A model generated the notes under the pieces. The model saw only the letters and a list, made by a program, of their open reading frames with translations. It made no database searches and was not told the origin of the DNA. DNA of 64,000 nucleotides from Chrysopilus asiliformis (lineage: Eukaryota > Arthropoda > Insecta > Diptera > Rhagionidae). Made by a program: the position numbers and the translations under genes. The stretch is from positions 29,809,487 through 29,873,486 of the forward strand of contig OZ035960.1 of the NCBI GenBank assembly GCA_964034945.1. Direction: 5' to 3'. Shown piece after piece: positions 19,359 through 31,100 of the stretch. Positions within the stretch are counted from its first letter, which is position 1. Each line of letters opens with the position of its first letter.

Positions 19359-20169
19359 TAGGGATGCAACATCGTTCATACAACATCGATATATCGAAAA
19401 TCGATGTTTTTTTTAAGGCGACATCGATGTCAGAAAACATCGTCCTGAAAACATCGATACCTCGATGTTTTTCCGATGTTTTGTAAAAGTTACATTTAAT
19501 AAATAATTTAGCCACCTGGTGGATGCTCTACTGTGGGTGGAGTGCACCCAGGTAGAATTAACACGGTTTTAATTCTTCTTATACGTTGAACCACCAAAAA
19601 CCCGTTAGTTTTCGAGATATTCGCAAAAAAAAAATTTTTTTGAAATACCGGCATATCTTCATAACGGAGTTCTAGTAAAAGACACAAATGTAGCAAATTT
19701 TATTGTCTCCAAGTTTTGTAATACATAAGACTACTGGAAAATGGTTAGTTTCGGAATAAATCGTAAAAAACCGCATAGTTTTTAAAAAGCCGCCGTTTTA
19801 GTTACTTCCGGTTAACGGATTTCCACATCAGGACCAAACTTCTCTGTAAAATTTCAGCTCTGGTATTTTTTGCGAAATCTTGTAGAAAGATGAAACCGAA
19901 AATTGATAGCAAAGAAAATTTGAAACAAATCTTTAAGTAGAGTGGCTATATTAAATCAGCTAAAATTAGTTTCTCTACTAATTTTATGAAGAGTAATGTT
20001 CTAACATCGCGGACAACATCGATACTTCGATATATCGGCTTTTTTAACATCGTGGATAACAACATCGATACCTCGAAATATCGACCTGTTCAACATCGAG
20101 GTTAAAACTCGATATTTTTTAACGAAACCTCGATGTTTCGCAAACATCGATATATCGTTGGCATCCCTA
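19359..20169. mobile_element. hAT-type MITE with 8-bp target duplication TGTGCAAC
   Basis: TIRs TAGGGATGC (both ends), target duplication TGTGCAAC at 19351-19358 and 20170-20177. The subterminal regions are dense in ACATCGAT, ATATATCGA and related near-palindromes. The middle (19545-19915) is a fragment of the CTGTCAGT-array family. No transposase. Confidence 0.85.
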
Positions 20170-20332
20170 TGTGCAACACCTCTAGAATAAAAAAAACCTC
20201 GTGGGACATTCAAATTTATTGTTTTTGTGATTTTTCTAAGAGAAAATATCAAAAAAGTGGGTTGCGGGTAAGTTGAATAACGGCTTGGCGGGCAAGTTGA
20301 ATCATTTTTTTCTTACGTATTTTTTTGGTTTT

Positions 20333-20914
20333 TATACCCGTATGGTGAAACCAAAGGGTATATTAACTTTGCCTTACCGTTTGTAACGCCAAGATCCCGT
20401 CATCGCACAAAAAAATGAATTACACCAGTGTGTTTAGAATGATAAAAATATTTAATTTCTGCATGTCCGTCCGTCTGTCCGTCCGTCTGTCCGTCTGTCC
20501 GTCCGTCCGTCCGTCTGTCTGTCTGTGGCGCGGATTGCGGGCGCACGGATTGAGCTAGAGACTTGAAAGTTTGCACAGATCCGTTTTTCGTAAAATGCGA
20601 GGCTAAGTTCGTTAATGGGCAAAAATGGACCATTAGGGGGGGTACCCCCCATACGAACGAAATCGTTTTTTGTGAATATCTCAAAAACGGTGCATCTTAT
20701 CAAAAAAGTCCAAGAACAAAAGTTATTTAGGATATGATTCTACATAAAACTCCCATACATGAAAATCCGATTGGAATAAATTTTAAAAAATCTTATTGGA
20801 AAGTTTGACTTCAAAGTGGAATTTTGGTATAACTGTTCGAATTTTGATACGAATATCACCATACGGGTCTCCAATGATTGCCAGATTGGCAATTATAGCT
20901 TTTGTTATGTTTTG
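20333..20914 (+). mobile_element. INE-1-like element (family A), copy 1
   Basis: Starts with TATACCC, a short spacer and GGGTATA, like the hairpin that opens Drosophila INE-1, then TTACCGTTTGTAACGCCAAG, ACACCAGTGTG, a (GTCCGTCTGTCC) microsatellite (20465-20525), GAGCTAGAGACTTGAAAGTT, and ends GGCAATTATAGCTTTTGTTA. Frames here encode no known protein. Confidence 0.7.
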
Positions 20915-21862
20915 ACGTTGGTTTCACATTTCCTTTGTTCTTTTATCAATTTTTGTTTGTTTCTTGATGATTTTTTACATTTTTTATAAAAACGCAGCAG
21001 GAAAACAATCAAAAATTGGACAACAAAAAAAAAAATGAAATAAGCGATTAACTAAATCGTAAATTTCATTGTTTTTTTCATATTTACATTATGTAGTGTA
21101 TATTTAAATTTTTTACTTAATAAAATACTTAAAAATAACGTTTTTTCATTCTTAAGTATGAAAAATGTATGGAAAATTACAGTTATTCATCTTACTCGGA
21201 CCATTTGTAAATCGGCGGGCATGTTGAATCACCCTTTAAATTGACCTGAAGGCCAGTTAATAAACCATTTTAAAAAAAAGTTCTTCTATGAAATGTAGTC
21301 AAGGTATCACTCTATCGAATGGCTTAACCATTGGAGCGATATGTGACTTTATGTGCGCGCTACAACCTAAACTCTAAAAAGTAATTCAACATGCCCGCTC
21401 CTACCCTACAATATTTTCCTTCCATAGAAGAAGAAAGTAATAGCGAAAGAGGAGATCAAACGAGAGAAATATGGTGCACATTTTTTGGTCTCATATGCTC
21501 TCTAAACAGTTCTCTATCTGATGCCGAAAATTAATAAACAGAGGGAGCCATAGGAAAAAGGGACTTTTGCTGTCAATATGGCTAAAAACACCCCTGCCAT
21601 CGCAAGAAATCCAACGCAACTTTTTTCAAATTTCTCCGTTGAGAGGTTTGAAAGCGATACAGGGGAACATCTTTACATAAATAGCGAAACCAAAGCCATA
21701 CACTTGCATAAAAAGGAAACTAGTGGATAGAAATCAAATCGAAGGGAAATGGACATATTTTTGTGAATCTTTTTAAATCCTCACTGATCAATTAAGTTTA
21801 ATATTTGAGTTTCCCACAAAAATCTCTGTGACCTAGAAAACAGAATCGCGAAAATAATATAC

Positions 21863-22443
21863 AAAACATAACAAAAGCTATAATTGCCAATCTGGCAATC
21901 ATTGGAGACCCGTATGGTGATATTCGTATCAAAATTCGAACAGTTATACCAAAATTCCAATTTGAAGTCAAACTTTCCAATAAGATTTTTTAAAATTTAT
22001 TCCAATCGGATTTTGATGTATGGGAGTTTTATGTAGAATCATATCCTAAATAACTTTTGTTCTTGCACTTTTTTGATAAGATGCACCGTTTTTGAGATAT
22101 TCACAAAAAACCTTTTCGTTCGTATGGGGGGTACCCCCCCTAATGGTCCATTTTTGCCCATTAACGAACTTAGCCTCGCATTTTACGAAAAACGGATCTG
22201 TGCAAACTTTCAAGTCTCTAGCTCAATCCGTGCGCCCGCAATCCGCGCCACAGACAGACAGACAGACGGACAGACGGACAGACAGACAGACGGACAGACA
22301 GACGGACGGACATGCTAAATTCAACTTTTTTCATCATTCTAAACACACTGGTGTAATTCATTTTTTTGTGCGATGACGGGATCTTAGCGTTACAAACGGT
22401 AAGGCAAAGTTAATATACCCTTTGGTTTTACCATACGGGTATA
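21863..22443 (-). mobile_element. INE-1-like element (family A), copy 2, inverted
   Basis: Reverse complement of 20333-20914 with few differences; the CAGACAGACGGA microsatellite is at 22252-22312. Target duplication not clear. Confidence 0.75.
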
Positions 22444-22539
22444 AAAATCTACGTTTCTGCACCATTTACTCTATAACCCGACAAATAAAATATTAGTTTA
22501 TATAAAAATATGAATTTTTATTTTACAAAATCTGAAATA

Positions 22540-23712
22540 TTTCGATAACAGCAAAAGATATCGGTTTACGGTAAAATGCAAAAATGTACATACATAAACC
22601 GTTATTTTTCATATTAAACCGTTATTTTTCATAAAATCGAGAAATTTTTTTTCGAAATAACGGTATATCTCGATGACAGTTTGATATATCGAGTTAAAGT
22701 GAAAGACAAAAAAAAAGTCTAGGAAGTTTAAAAAAGTCTAGGAAGTTTAAAAAAGTCTAGGAAGTTTTACTGTCTTCAAAGGTTCTCACTATCAATTTCT
22801 ATATATATAGTTTTCTGTCTGAGAGAAAGCTGAGTATTATCTTAAGTAGTAGATCTGGGCAATTAAGCATTTTTAAGACTACTAAATAACGCGTAGTTTC
22901 AGAGGAAATAGCGAAAAACGAAATTGAGACTTCCGGTTAACGGATTTCCACCAAAAATTTATGAGATTATCCCACTCTAGGACCGAATATCCCTGTAAAA
23001 TTTCATGGCTCTAGCTCTATTAGTTTCTGAGAAATCTTGAGAAATCTTGTACACAGACTGACCAACAGACTGACTGACAGACAGAAAGACATTTTTGGAA
23101 TCAAGCTCTAATCGACTTAATGGCGTTTTCGACTGGCATGCTCTTTTTGCTCTGAAGTTGCTCTAAATTTGCTCACTCTGAGATCTTGTGTTCGACTGAG
23201 ATTTTTTGATCGCTCGAAAAAGAGTTACGTGTTCGAGTGACGCAAGTACTCCGTATGCGAGCACTAAAAGAGCATTTTTCGAGCAATTTTGTGATCTGCC
23301 TAATGTAGTCAGATTTGAGTTGCTCTTTTGAGGTTAAGGCTAACAAAATCGTGTGGAATCGTAAATGGAAGATATTTATGAATTTGATTTCTTGGATTCT
23401 TCTTCATCTAGTGAAGAAGAATTTCATTTGGTCAGAAATATATTAGGGCAGTGTCAACTTAAGGGGAATATATCAAAATTAATTTTAATTTGTTTTATGC
23501 TTCTTCTTGTTCTTTGAGAAATGCTCGACTCCCAAGCAGAGGTGCTCGAAATCTACTCGAGATCTGCTCGAAATACCTTGCTCTAAACTGGGGTAGAGCG
23601 TGCTCTGAATCTGCCCTGAATCTGCCAGTCGAAAACGTCATAAGTGTTCGGGAAATGATTTTAGGCAAAATTAAGAGCTTGAAATTTATCAAAAATAAAT
23701 TACTTTACTATA
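22540..23712 (-). repeat. CTGTCAGT-family element, copy 3, interrupted by a MITE
   Basis: Follows the 58690-59690 copy: TATCTCGATGACAG, CTTCCGGTTAACGGATTTCC, CTCTAGCTCTATTAGTTTCT, a short CTGACAGACAG tract, then the GAAATGATTTTAGGCAAAATT and AAGAAAGTAAAAA end. Split by 23121-23640. The unit AAAAAAGTCTAGGAAGTTT is locally triplicated at about 22710-22767. Confidence 0.7.
23121..23640. mobile_element. 520-bp MITE with TGRCGTTTTCGACTGGCA TIRs
   Basis: Left TGGCGTTTTCGACTGGCA, right inward TGACGTTTTCGACTGGCA; TAA on both sides (23118-23120 and 23641-23643), a Harbinger-type target. Interior rich in GCTCGAAAT and GCTCTGAATCTG; no transposase. Confidence 0.8.
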
Positions 23713-26220
23713 TTTCCTATAAGAAAGTAAAAAAAAAACAAAATTTCGATAAAAATTTTAGTTTATTTTTTTCCTTTTTTCGTCATCCTTATTTATTCTT
23801 TGTTATTTTTAATTATTTATTAAACAAATTATTTCTTAAAAATATTATTAGACAAACATATATGTATATCATATTATTACATGTATTTAATCATGATTCC
23901 TTATTTTTTTCGCTTACATTGAACTAATCAGGATTAATATCTTATCGATCTAATATATAAATAGAAAGCTAAAATTTTACAATTTCACGGTATCAATAGG
24001 ATTATTTTGTTTTAAATTTAAATTATTATTTAATAGTTTTGTTATTATTAATATTATTATTATTTAAATATTTCTTGCTCTTTTCTGTTTAAACTTTTTT
24101 AAAACTAAGAGAAGAGATTTAGTATTATAGGCTATTAAAACTAGATAAACAAAATTCTACGTTAATTGTTTTATAATTAATTAATTTTGTATTAAACATT
24201 CGCCACACTAACATACAAAACATCAAATTAATGTGTTACAAATTATTTCATACATCTGATTCTACAAAATCCTAATAAAAAAAAACTTAAAGGCCAGAAA
24301 TAAGCTATAAAATTGTAATATCGTCAAGTTTTCAAAACGTACATTACACAAAAATCATTTCGTCTGTGACTCGCTAATATTTAAACAACTATTTTTTTTT
24401 ATTAAAACAACTAATGTGACATTGGCTAATTCCGCAAAATATTTACGAAAATTAAACAAACCCCCAAACCCTTCTGGTTAGGTTGAAAGTTGATATCATT
24501 TAAATTTTCCGATTTTTTTCTACATATGCAAATACGTTTCCTTTTGGTTGTCACTGTACTGTACGAATTATCAAGCCCTATCTAAATACATCTAAACACA
24601 ACACTTTTTGAAGGAAAAAAAACATTTTATCAAAGTTTCATCACTAATTGTAAGTGGGACTCAAAAGAGTAACCCAGTTGTGACTTAATTACTTGACTTT
24701 AATAACAATTCTAAACAAGTCTAATTTATAGAGCTATTTTTCCATGTATCGTATCGTTTTCGATAAAATGACTCTTGTAGAAAACGACACAACATTTGCA
24801 ATACGGCTGAGTATTTGGTTGAAAGAATTTCTTCTTTCGTCAATGAAGTTCCAATAAACAAAACAAGTTAAACAGAAAATACATTTTTAGGTGCCCGTTT
24901 CCTGTTTCAATATACAGATTCTATATTTATTTTTTCCTGCTATCTTTAGATTTTTCAATCCCTGATTACGTACTCGAGTCAAATCCATTTAACAAACGTT
25001 AATGTTTAGATAAGTTCAAATGTTACTTTTTGGCACAAATACTGGATAATGTTTATCAAACTTTATGTCAGTTATTGGACGGTTGTGTGAGGTTTACCAA
25101 AAAAAGCACTCCCTAATATTTATGTATGAGCTAAATTTCTTAGTTTTAGATAACTTTCACTAAAGTTTTTTTTCCGTTTTTTGAGAGAAATGCACAAAAT
25201 GAAAGTTAAGATTTTTAGGAAACTGCGGTAAAAATTTTACTACTAAAGCTACAATAAGAAATATAACAACGGTATATTCCAAAATTAGAAAAAGATTGTT
25301 ATCGATTATGTTTTTATAGCACATAGGCAAATTTTTCCACAAACGAAATCTAGATCATTTTTCATCCCCTCAGCGCTCCTGAAAGAAAGTCTCTAACCAA
25401 ACTGCATCCTTGTTAGTGCTGTTATCGATTTATATGAGAATTAATTATGATTTTGTTAGTAGCAATAAAAACAAGATCTGCTTATCTCATTAAACTGATA
25501 ACCGTATTGTTTGCTTTGGTCAAACAAGGGCATCATTAATTTATCCTAGTCGGTTAGATATTTTTAGTTTGATTAATGGAGTTAGCGTCAATCAATAATT
25601 GAAACAAGTTTTTGTCATCTACATCCAAAGGCAACTTTAGAGTAGAGACCTTATCTAGATATCGCTTTGTGTTAATAATTTTTATTATTTAGTATGAATG
25701 GATTTATTTTTTTAAGAACTTTAATACTAGAAAATTAATAATTACGTTACATATTCACTGAAACCGAACTTTCGGCAGTTTGAAAAGTATAAATTTAGTC
25801 AACAAAGTTAGATTTTTGATAAAAAATTAAAATATTTTTAAAAACTGTTTCTTAAAATTAGAAATGAGACGCTGAGAACTAAAGTCATCGAACCCACTAA
25901 TCGAAATTGCGAAAATTTTTGTTATTGTACCATTATTACCCAGTGAAATCACTTTTATTTGGCTTTCAAGAAGGAAAAGTGAAGATTCACACGTTTTTCG
26001 CGGATACGAAACAAGGGCGAAATAAATTATATAAAAATTTTCGCTTTACTTTCATAAAAGTGGAATAAAACCGAAATAAGCCTTTCTCACAGAGTGTTCC
26101 TGTTTTGTTTCGCATTTTTAAAAATAAGTTCTCGGGGAAAAATTTAAATGCATAACTGTTTTTCAGTTTTGCGTCTGGCATTTGAGTTCTTGGTCAAATG
26201 CGGATTTGTTTTTAAGATAA
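23713..26220. other. AT-rich stretch with no gene seen
   Basis: Very AT-rich, with many stops in all frames and no recognisable repeat or RNA gene. It lies beyond the likely 3' end of Wdr62. Confidence 0.4.
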
Positions 26221-26385
26221 AAACATAACAAAAGCTATAATTGCCAATCTGGCAATTATTGAAAACCCGTATGGTGATATTCGTATCAAAATTCGAACAG
26301 TTGTACCAAAATTCCACTTTGAAGTCAAACTTTCCAATAAGATTTTTTAAAATTTATTCCAATCGGATTTTGATGTATGGGAATA
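26221..26385 (-). mobile_element. INE-1-like family A fragment
   Basis: AACATAACAAAAGCTATAAT, ACCCGTATGGTGATATTCG, GAAGTCAAACTTTCCAATAA; breaks off after TTTTGATGTATGGGA. Confidence 0.75.
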
Positions 26386-28191
26386 ATAAAACTCATAAAA
26401 CTTCTGTACACAAAAAATAAAATTGAATGAAACGTTTAATTTCTTACGTAACAGTAAAAAAAATGAATTTTCTGTCATTCCTATTTTTTGGCCTTCAGTG
26501 TAATTTTGCCACAAAATCCAAATAATCGAAAAGGCGTCACAATTACAACATTGTTTTCATTGTCGTAGGCATATTTTGCCTTGAAACGAAATTTTATTCC
26601 AGGTAATTCGAGTTTTTTTAAATGTGAAAACTCCCAACAATTAAATTTAATGTCCTTCAGTTTTGTTCCTTTGACTTGTTTTCGATAGGAACTGGCAACG
26701 CCTAAAGTTATTTGTGCTATAAATTTTTGTTTCTAATACAAATACTTTTGGAAAGATATACTTTTGTGAAAGAACTCTTCTGGATACACGTTTTGGCGTT
26801 TAAAGTTTTAAAATCGGTAGAAAAACAAAAGTTCTACAGGTATTTGAAATTTTATGCGAAAAAATTGTGAGAGGCTTCCACCCCAATCTATGGGCGGCGA
26901 CATAAACAAATTATAAGAAGACTGTTTTTTTCTAACAACTCGAAACTTGAAAAATAATCCCCCAAAGCAGCAGATATTCATGCGGTCGGCAAGAATTCAA
27001 CGAGAATAAAACTTAGTTTTAACAAAGGGCGAATGTAAGCAGCGACATGTATAAGCGATCACCACAGCTGCTCGTGTGTACTAGCCGGCAGCTCTTACGT
27101 GGAATTATTTTGAACTTCACTAATTTGAGTTGTTAGAAAAAAATGATCTCTATAATACATAATTTTTGCCAGCGATCAATTTTTTTAGTTTATGAAGGCA
27201 TTTGAAATGCCATAAAGCTAAAAAAAAAAGATATTAACGTCCTAGTGAACCGCACCGGTAAAGTTTAACCCGAAATTTTACCTTTTTCAGAAATCATAAG
27301 AATTTACTAAATATGTATGGTAAGTAAAAAAATCTTTCTCAGTTGTTGCACAGGACATTCAACGTTGTTACTGTTTAGTTTGTTAGAGTAAAATTTTTAC
27401 CGCAAAATTTTTGGCATAATATTTTAAACCCAATCTATTGTTATGAAAAACTATAAATTCCCAAAAAACTTTGATGAAGCTTAATTCACAAACGATGTAT
27501 TATTTTATTTTAAAACCCTTTTTTCATTAAATATGTCCGAATTTATTAATAGAATATTTTACACGTAATTTTAAATCGTTGTTTAATATCTAATTCAATT
27601 TAACTTTCAACAAATATAATTACAACATTGGTTAAGAAAAAAATTATAATTTTATAGTCATCAACAAAAATTTAATAACATTAAAATACGCTTACAATAA
27701 GAAATTTTAATTTTTTTTTTAAATTCCTGCCAACACAATTTTTTTAAACATTCAATTCGATTTCACATTATATAAATACTATTACAGACGCGTTACGAAC
27801 GTTTTGCAAACATGTGCCATACGATCTAAATAAAAAGCCTTTATCTTCATATCAAATCACATATTTTTATCATATTTGCTTTAGGACTTGGAATTTATAT
27901 GGCTTTTAGTTTTGTTTTAAATAAACAAAGTCTCATGTAAAAAATTTCGACGATCAAAAAGTGATAAATGATAACGAAAAGCAAAACTTTTGTTTTTATT
28001 CGATTAATTTTCTTTTCGAAATATTTGAATTGACATCACTTTGATTTGCAGAGGCACATCGCGCAACTCCGGGCCAAATTCTATTTGTTTTATTTCTACA
28101 ATTGTTGTTGTTGTTATCATTTAGATAATCTAGTATTATCAGATTTCTACTTAAAATAAAAAAAAACTTTTTATGTTAAGAATTTTTCCAT
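26386..28191. other. AT-rich stretch including the Wdr62 3' UTR
   Basis: No gene or repeat recognised. The Wdr62 3' UTR (minus strand) should occupy the right end; the first AATAAA downstream of its stop is at 28094-28089. Confidence 0.4.
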
Positions 28192-31100
28192 TCAGGTTTC
28201 ATTACCACAGTCATTCGGTTTGTGCTTACTTCTCACTTTGTTCAATAAATCTGCGCATTTGTTCATCATAAGGATGTAGTCACCGTTCTCCATTGATGTG
28301 TACTGATCGTTGGAAACAAATGATACGTGCGTGTTGTTGTCAGTTCTGAAATAAAATGGCATTTTACTTAAGTTTTTCTACGCGTATAAAAATATAAAAA
28401 AACATTAATAACTTTCAAAAACATAAGAAAAACATAACAAAAGCCAGACTGGAAAGGCAATTATTGCGAAGAGTTGTATCAAAATTGGCGAACAGTTGTA
28501 TCAAAATTGCACTTTGAAGTCAAACTTTTTAATAAGATTTTTGAAAATCTATTCCAATTGGATTTTGATGTATGGGAGTTTTATGTAGAATCATATCCTA
28601 AATAACTTTTGTGTCCTGCACTGTTTTTGATAAGATGCACCGTTTTTGAGATATTCGCGTAAAATTTCAACTCTCTAGCTCAATCCGTGCGCCCGCAATC
28701 CGCGCCACAGACGGACGGACGGACAGACGGACGGACATGCAAAATTCAACTTTTTTTTTATCATTCTAAACACACTGGTGTAATTCATTTTTGTGTGTGA
28801 TGACGGGATCTTGGCGTTACAAACGGTAAAGCAAAGTTAACATACCCTTTGGTTTCACCATACGGGTATAATCACGACAAACGCTCTTCAGACCAAATTT
28901 TTATTGAAAAAGATCATTTGTGTGGGAGAAGAGAGAAGCAGTGGTTCGATTGGATTTTGATCTATGGAACGGTTATATAAAATCATATTCTAAACATATT
29001 TTGGCCCTTACCAATGAGATGTAACTAAATTAAGAATAATTTTTGGCGTAATTGCTAGAATTAACATGCAAGTAGACCACTTCGCTCACGCCTTAAGTTT
29101 TTACTATGTTAGTTAATTGATAATTGGTAAGAGCTAATTGGTAAGAGTTACAGTTAATTGGTAAGAGCCTTTGTCTTCACATTTTTTTCGATACGATCGT
29201 ATGTGTGGAGGAGTGTAAAAGGAATGGTCATATATTGCCCGTTCAAGAATTTAGCAATGTCATTTACGATAAACTGCGAAAAAATTCAAGTCTCTACCTG
29301 AATCCGTTCGAAAGTTATGATCTTCACGGAAAGTTATGATAATTAAAAATTAATTTGTTTGGTCATCTCAAACACCCTAGTGTAGTTCTTTTTTGTATCA
29401 AAAGACTGATTCGATGCGTTACAAATGGTATACTAAATATAATATTACTTCTATACGATTCTCATATAGAGTATAAAAACCGCGTCGATTTAATTATATT
29501 ATTAGAACAATAATAACAAAAAACAAGTGCCACTTACTTATTATTGGTAATTTTTGTTAACATATTTTGTGTCATAATCACAGCATTTTCTAGTTCCTTG
29601 AGCATCAAATTGTTGTTCCTTGTACCAGATGATTCTTCACTATATTTCAGCCTTGTATGAAGTTGTAATACGGCATTTGTTGTTGTATTCAACATATTTA
29701 TTATATTTGAACATAATTGTGACGTCACTAAAAATAGAATCATAGATAATTAAAATTTTAGTTAGTACAGTCGAGCCTCGATAACTCGAACCTGAAGGTA
29801 TTTAAAAAAAAACTTAAAGGTATCGAAGATTTCAGGGCTCTCAGAATTCGACTGGAATACTTTTCAATCCAAATCAGAAAATATTTCTGGGATCCTGGAA
29901 GTATCTAAAATAACCTTTGAATACAAGGCAGACTTCTTAGATCCCACCAGGCTATTGGAAGGTTCAAAGCTTTGAATATGGAAGCCAAGGAAGAAGCATA
30001 GACGTATATTAAATATGAGTGGTTAGCGATCGGTCACTCATATTTAAAATAAGATGATGTTTATTAATTTCTAACAGAAGCTGGCTCATCGGTCATACGA
30101 TTTTTAAGAATTAATTCAAACCAAATTTGATGTTTCCCTTTTGTTTTTCATTTAAATGTCATCGACGTTTCGATTGCGATTTTGCAATCATCTCGTGTTT
30201 ATTCCGGTTTTGTTTGTAATTATTGCAAAAAGAGAAATGCTGTCGGATGAATTACAATGAAGCAGCAACAGCAACAGCAAAAATTGACGTTCTCGAATTG
30301 TTAGAAGTTTTTTGGGGATTAATCTTTCTTTCATGATTACGTAAATTAAATTTTTATTATTTAACTATCTTAAACTTCATTTTAAACACAAAATTCGCCA
30401 CCAAATTCGTTCCTGAAATGTCAATCACATCTATACATAACCAACAAAAACCAGCTATCAACGTGGCTGCTTAGCGTTGCTGGTCAAATTTAGGATTATA
30501 AATGAATCGGCAGCAAAATATCTCTCTGAAAATCTGACGTCAAAGAGTCGATTCTCGACCAATCAAAGCACTTTCTCCATGACGTTGCTGTTGGCGTTGC
30601 TGCTTCATTGTAAATCAGCTTTAAGTACAAAAATAACAGTTTTTGTGATTTTCGTATTATCGTGCACGTTTCCTACCAAGATTGTGTACCCGTCTTAAGA
30701 AAGGACTTAATTCTAGTTGACCTATAAAAAGTGAAGTTAAAGTGTTCAAAACACGTAGAAGTTGATTTAGATAAAATGGAAATTCCCATCGGCATGATAC
30801 AAAAAAAATGCATGCTTTACCGATCGCATTAGCGTTGTTAATTTTTGTTTCAACATTTTTTAATACAATTATTTTAATATTTTTATTAATCTAGAAATCT
30901 AGAAAATGGATTCAAGCAATAGGATTAAGAATTGAATTGAATTAAGAATTGAACAGTATGTAATTTTTTTTCCCATGTCTGGTCGACTTAGTTCTTCGGA
31001 AGCACCCGCCTTTTTTGAATAATTTTACCGCCGCTATTCGGAATAACACAAACATAAAAAATGCTTCACCATGTTTCTGGTATGCTGCTTCTTTAGGTTC

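Larger units (their letters stand above)
19083..21409. mobile_element. 2.3-kb TIR element with six GCGGGCATGTTGAATTA motifs
   Basis: Terminal inverted repeats GTAGGGTAGGAGCGGGC followed by A/TTGTTGAATTA. The 17-bp motif recurs at 19094, 19111, 20264, 20288, 21215 and inverted at 21382-21398. Nested in it are a hAT MITE (19359-20169) and an INE-1-like element (20333-20914), so the original element was about 0.9 kb. No transposase recognised and no clear target duplication. Confidence 0.65.

Noticed and set aside
30240..30620. Divergent promoter or RNA gene suggested by the inverted GCAGCAAC ends
   Set aside because: The matched ends are better explained as a small TIR element; no RNA structure beyond them.
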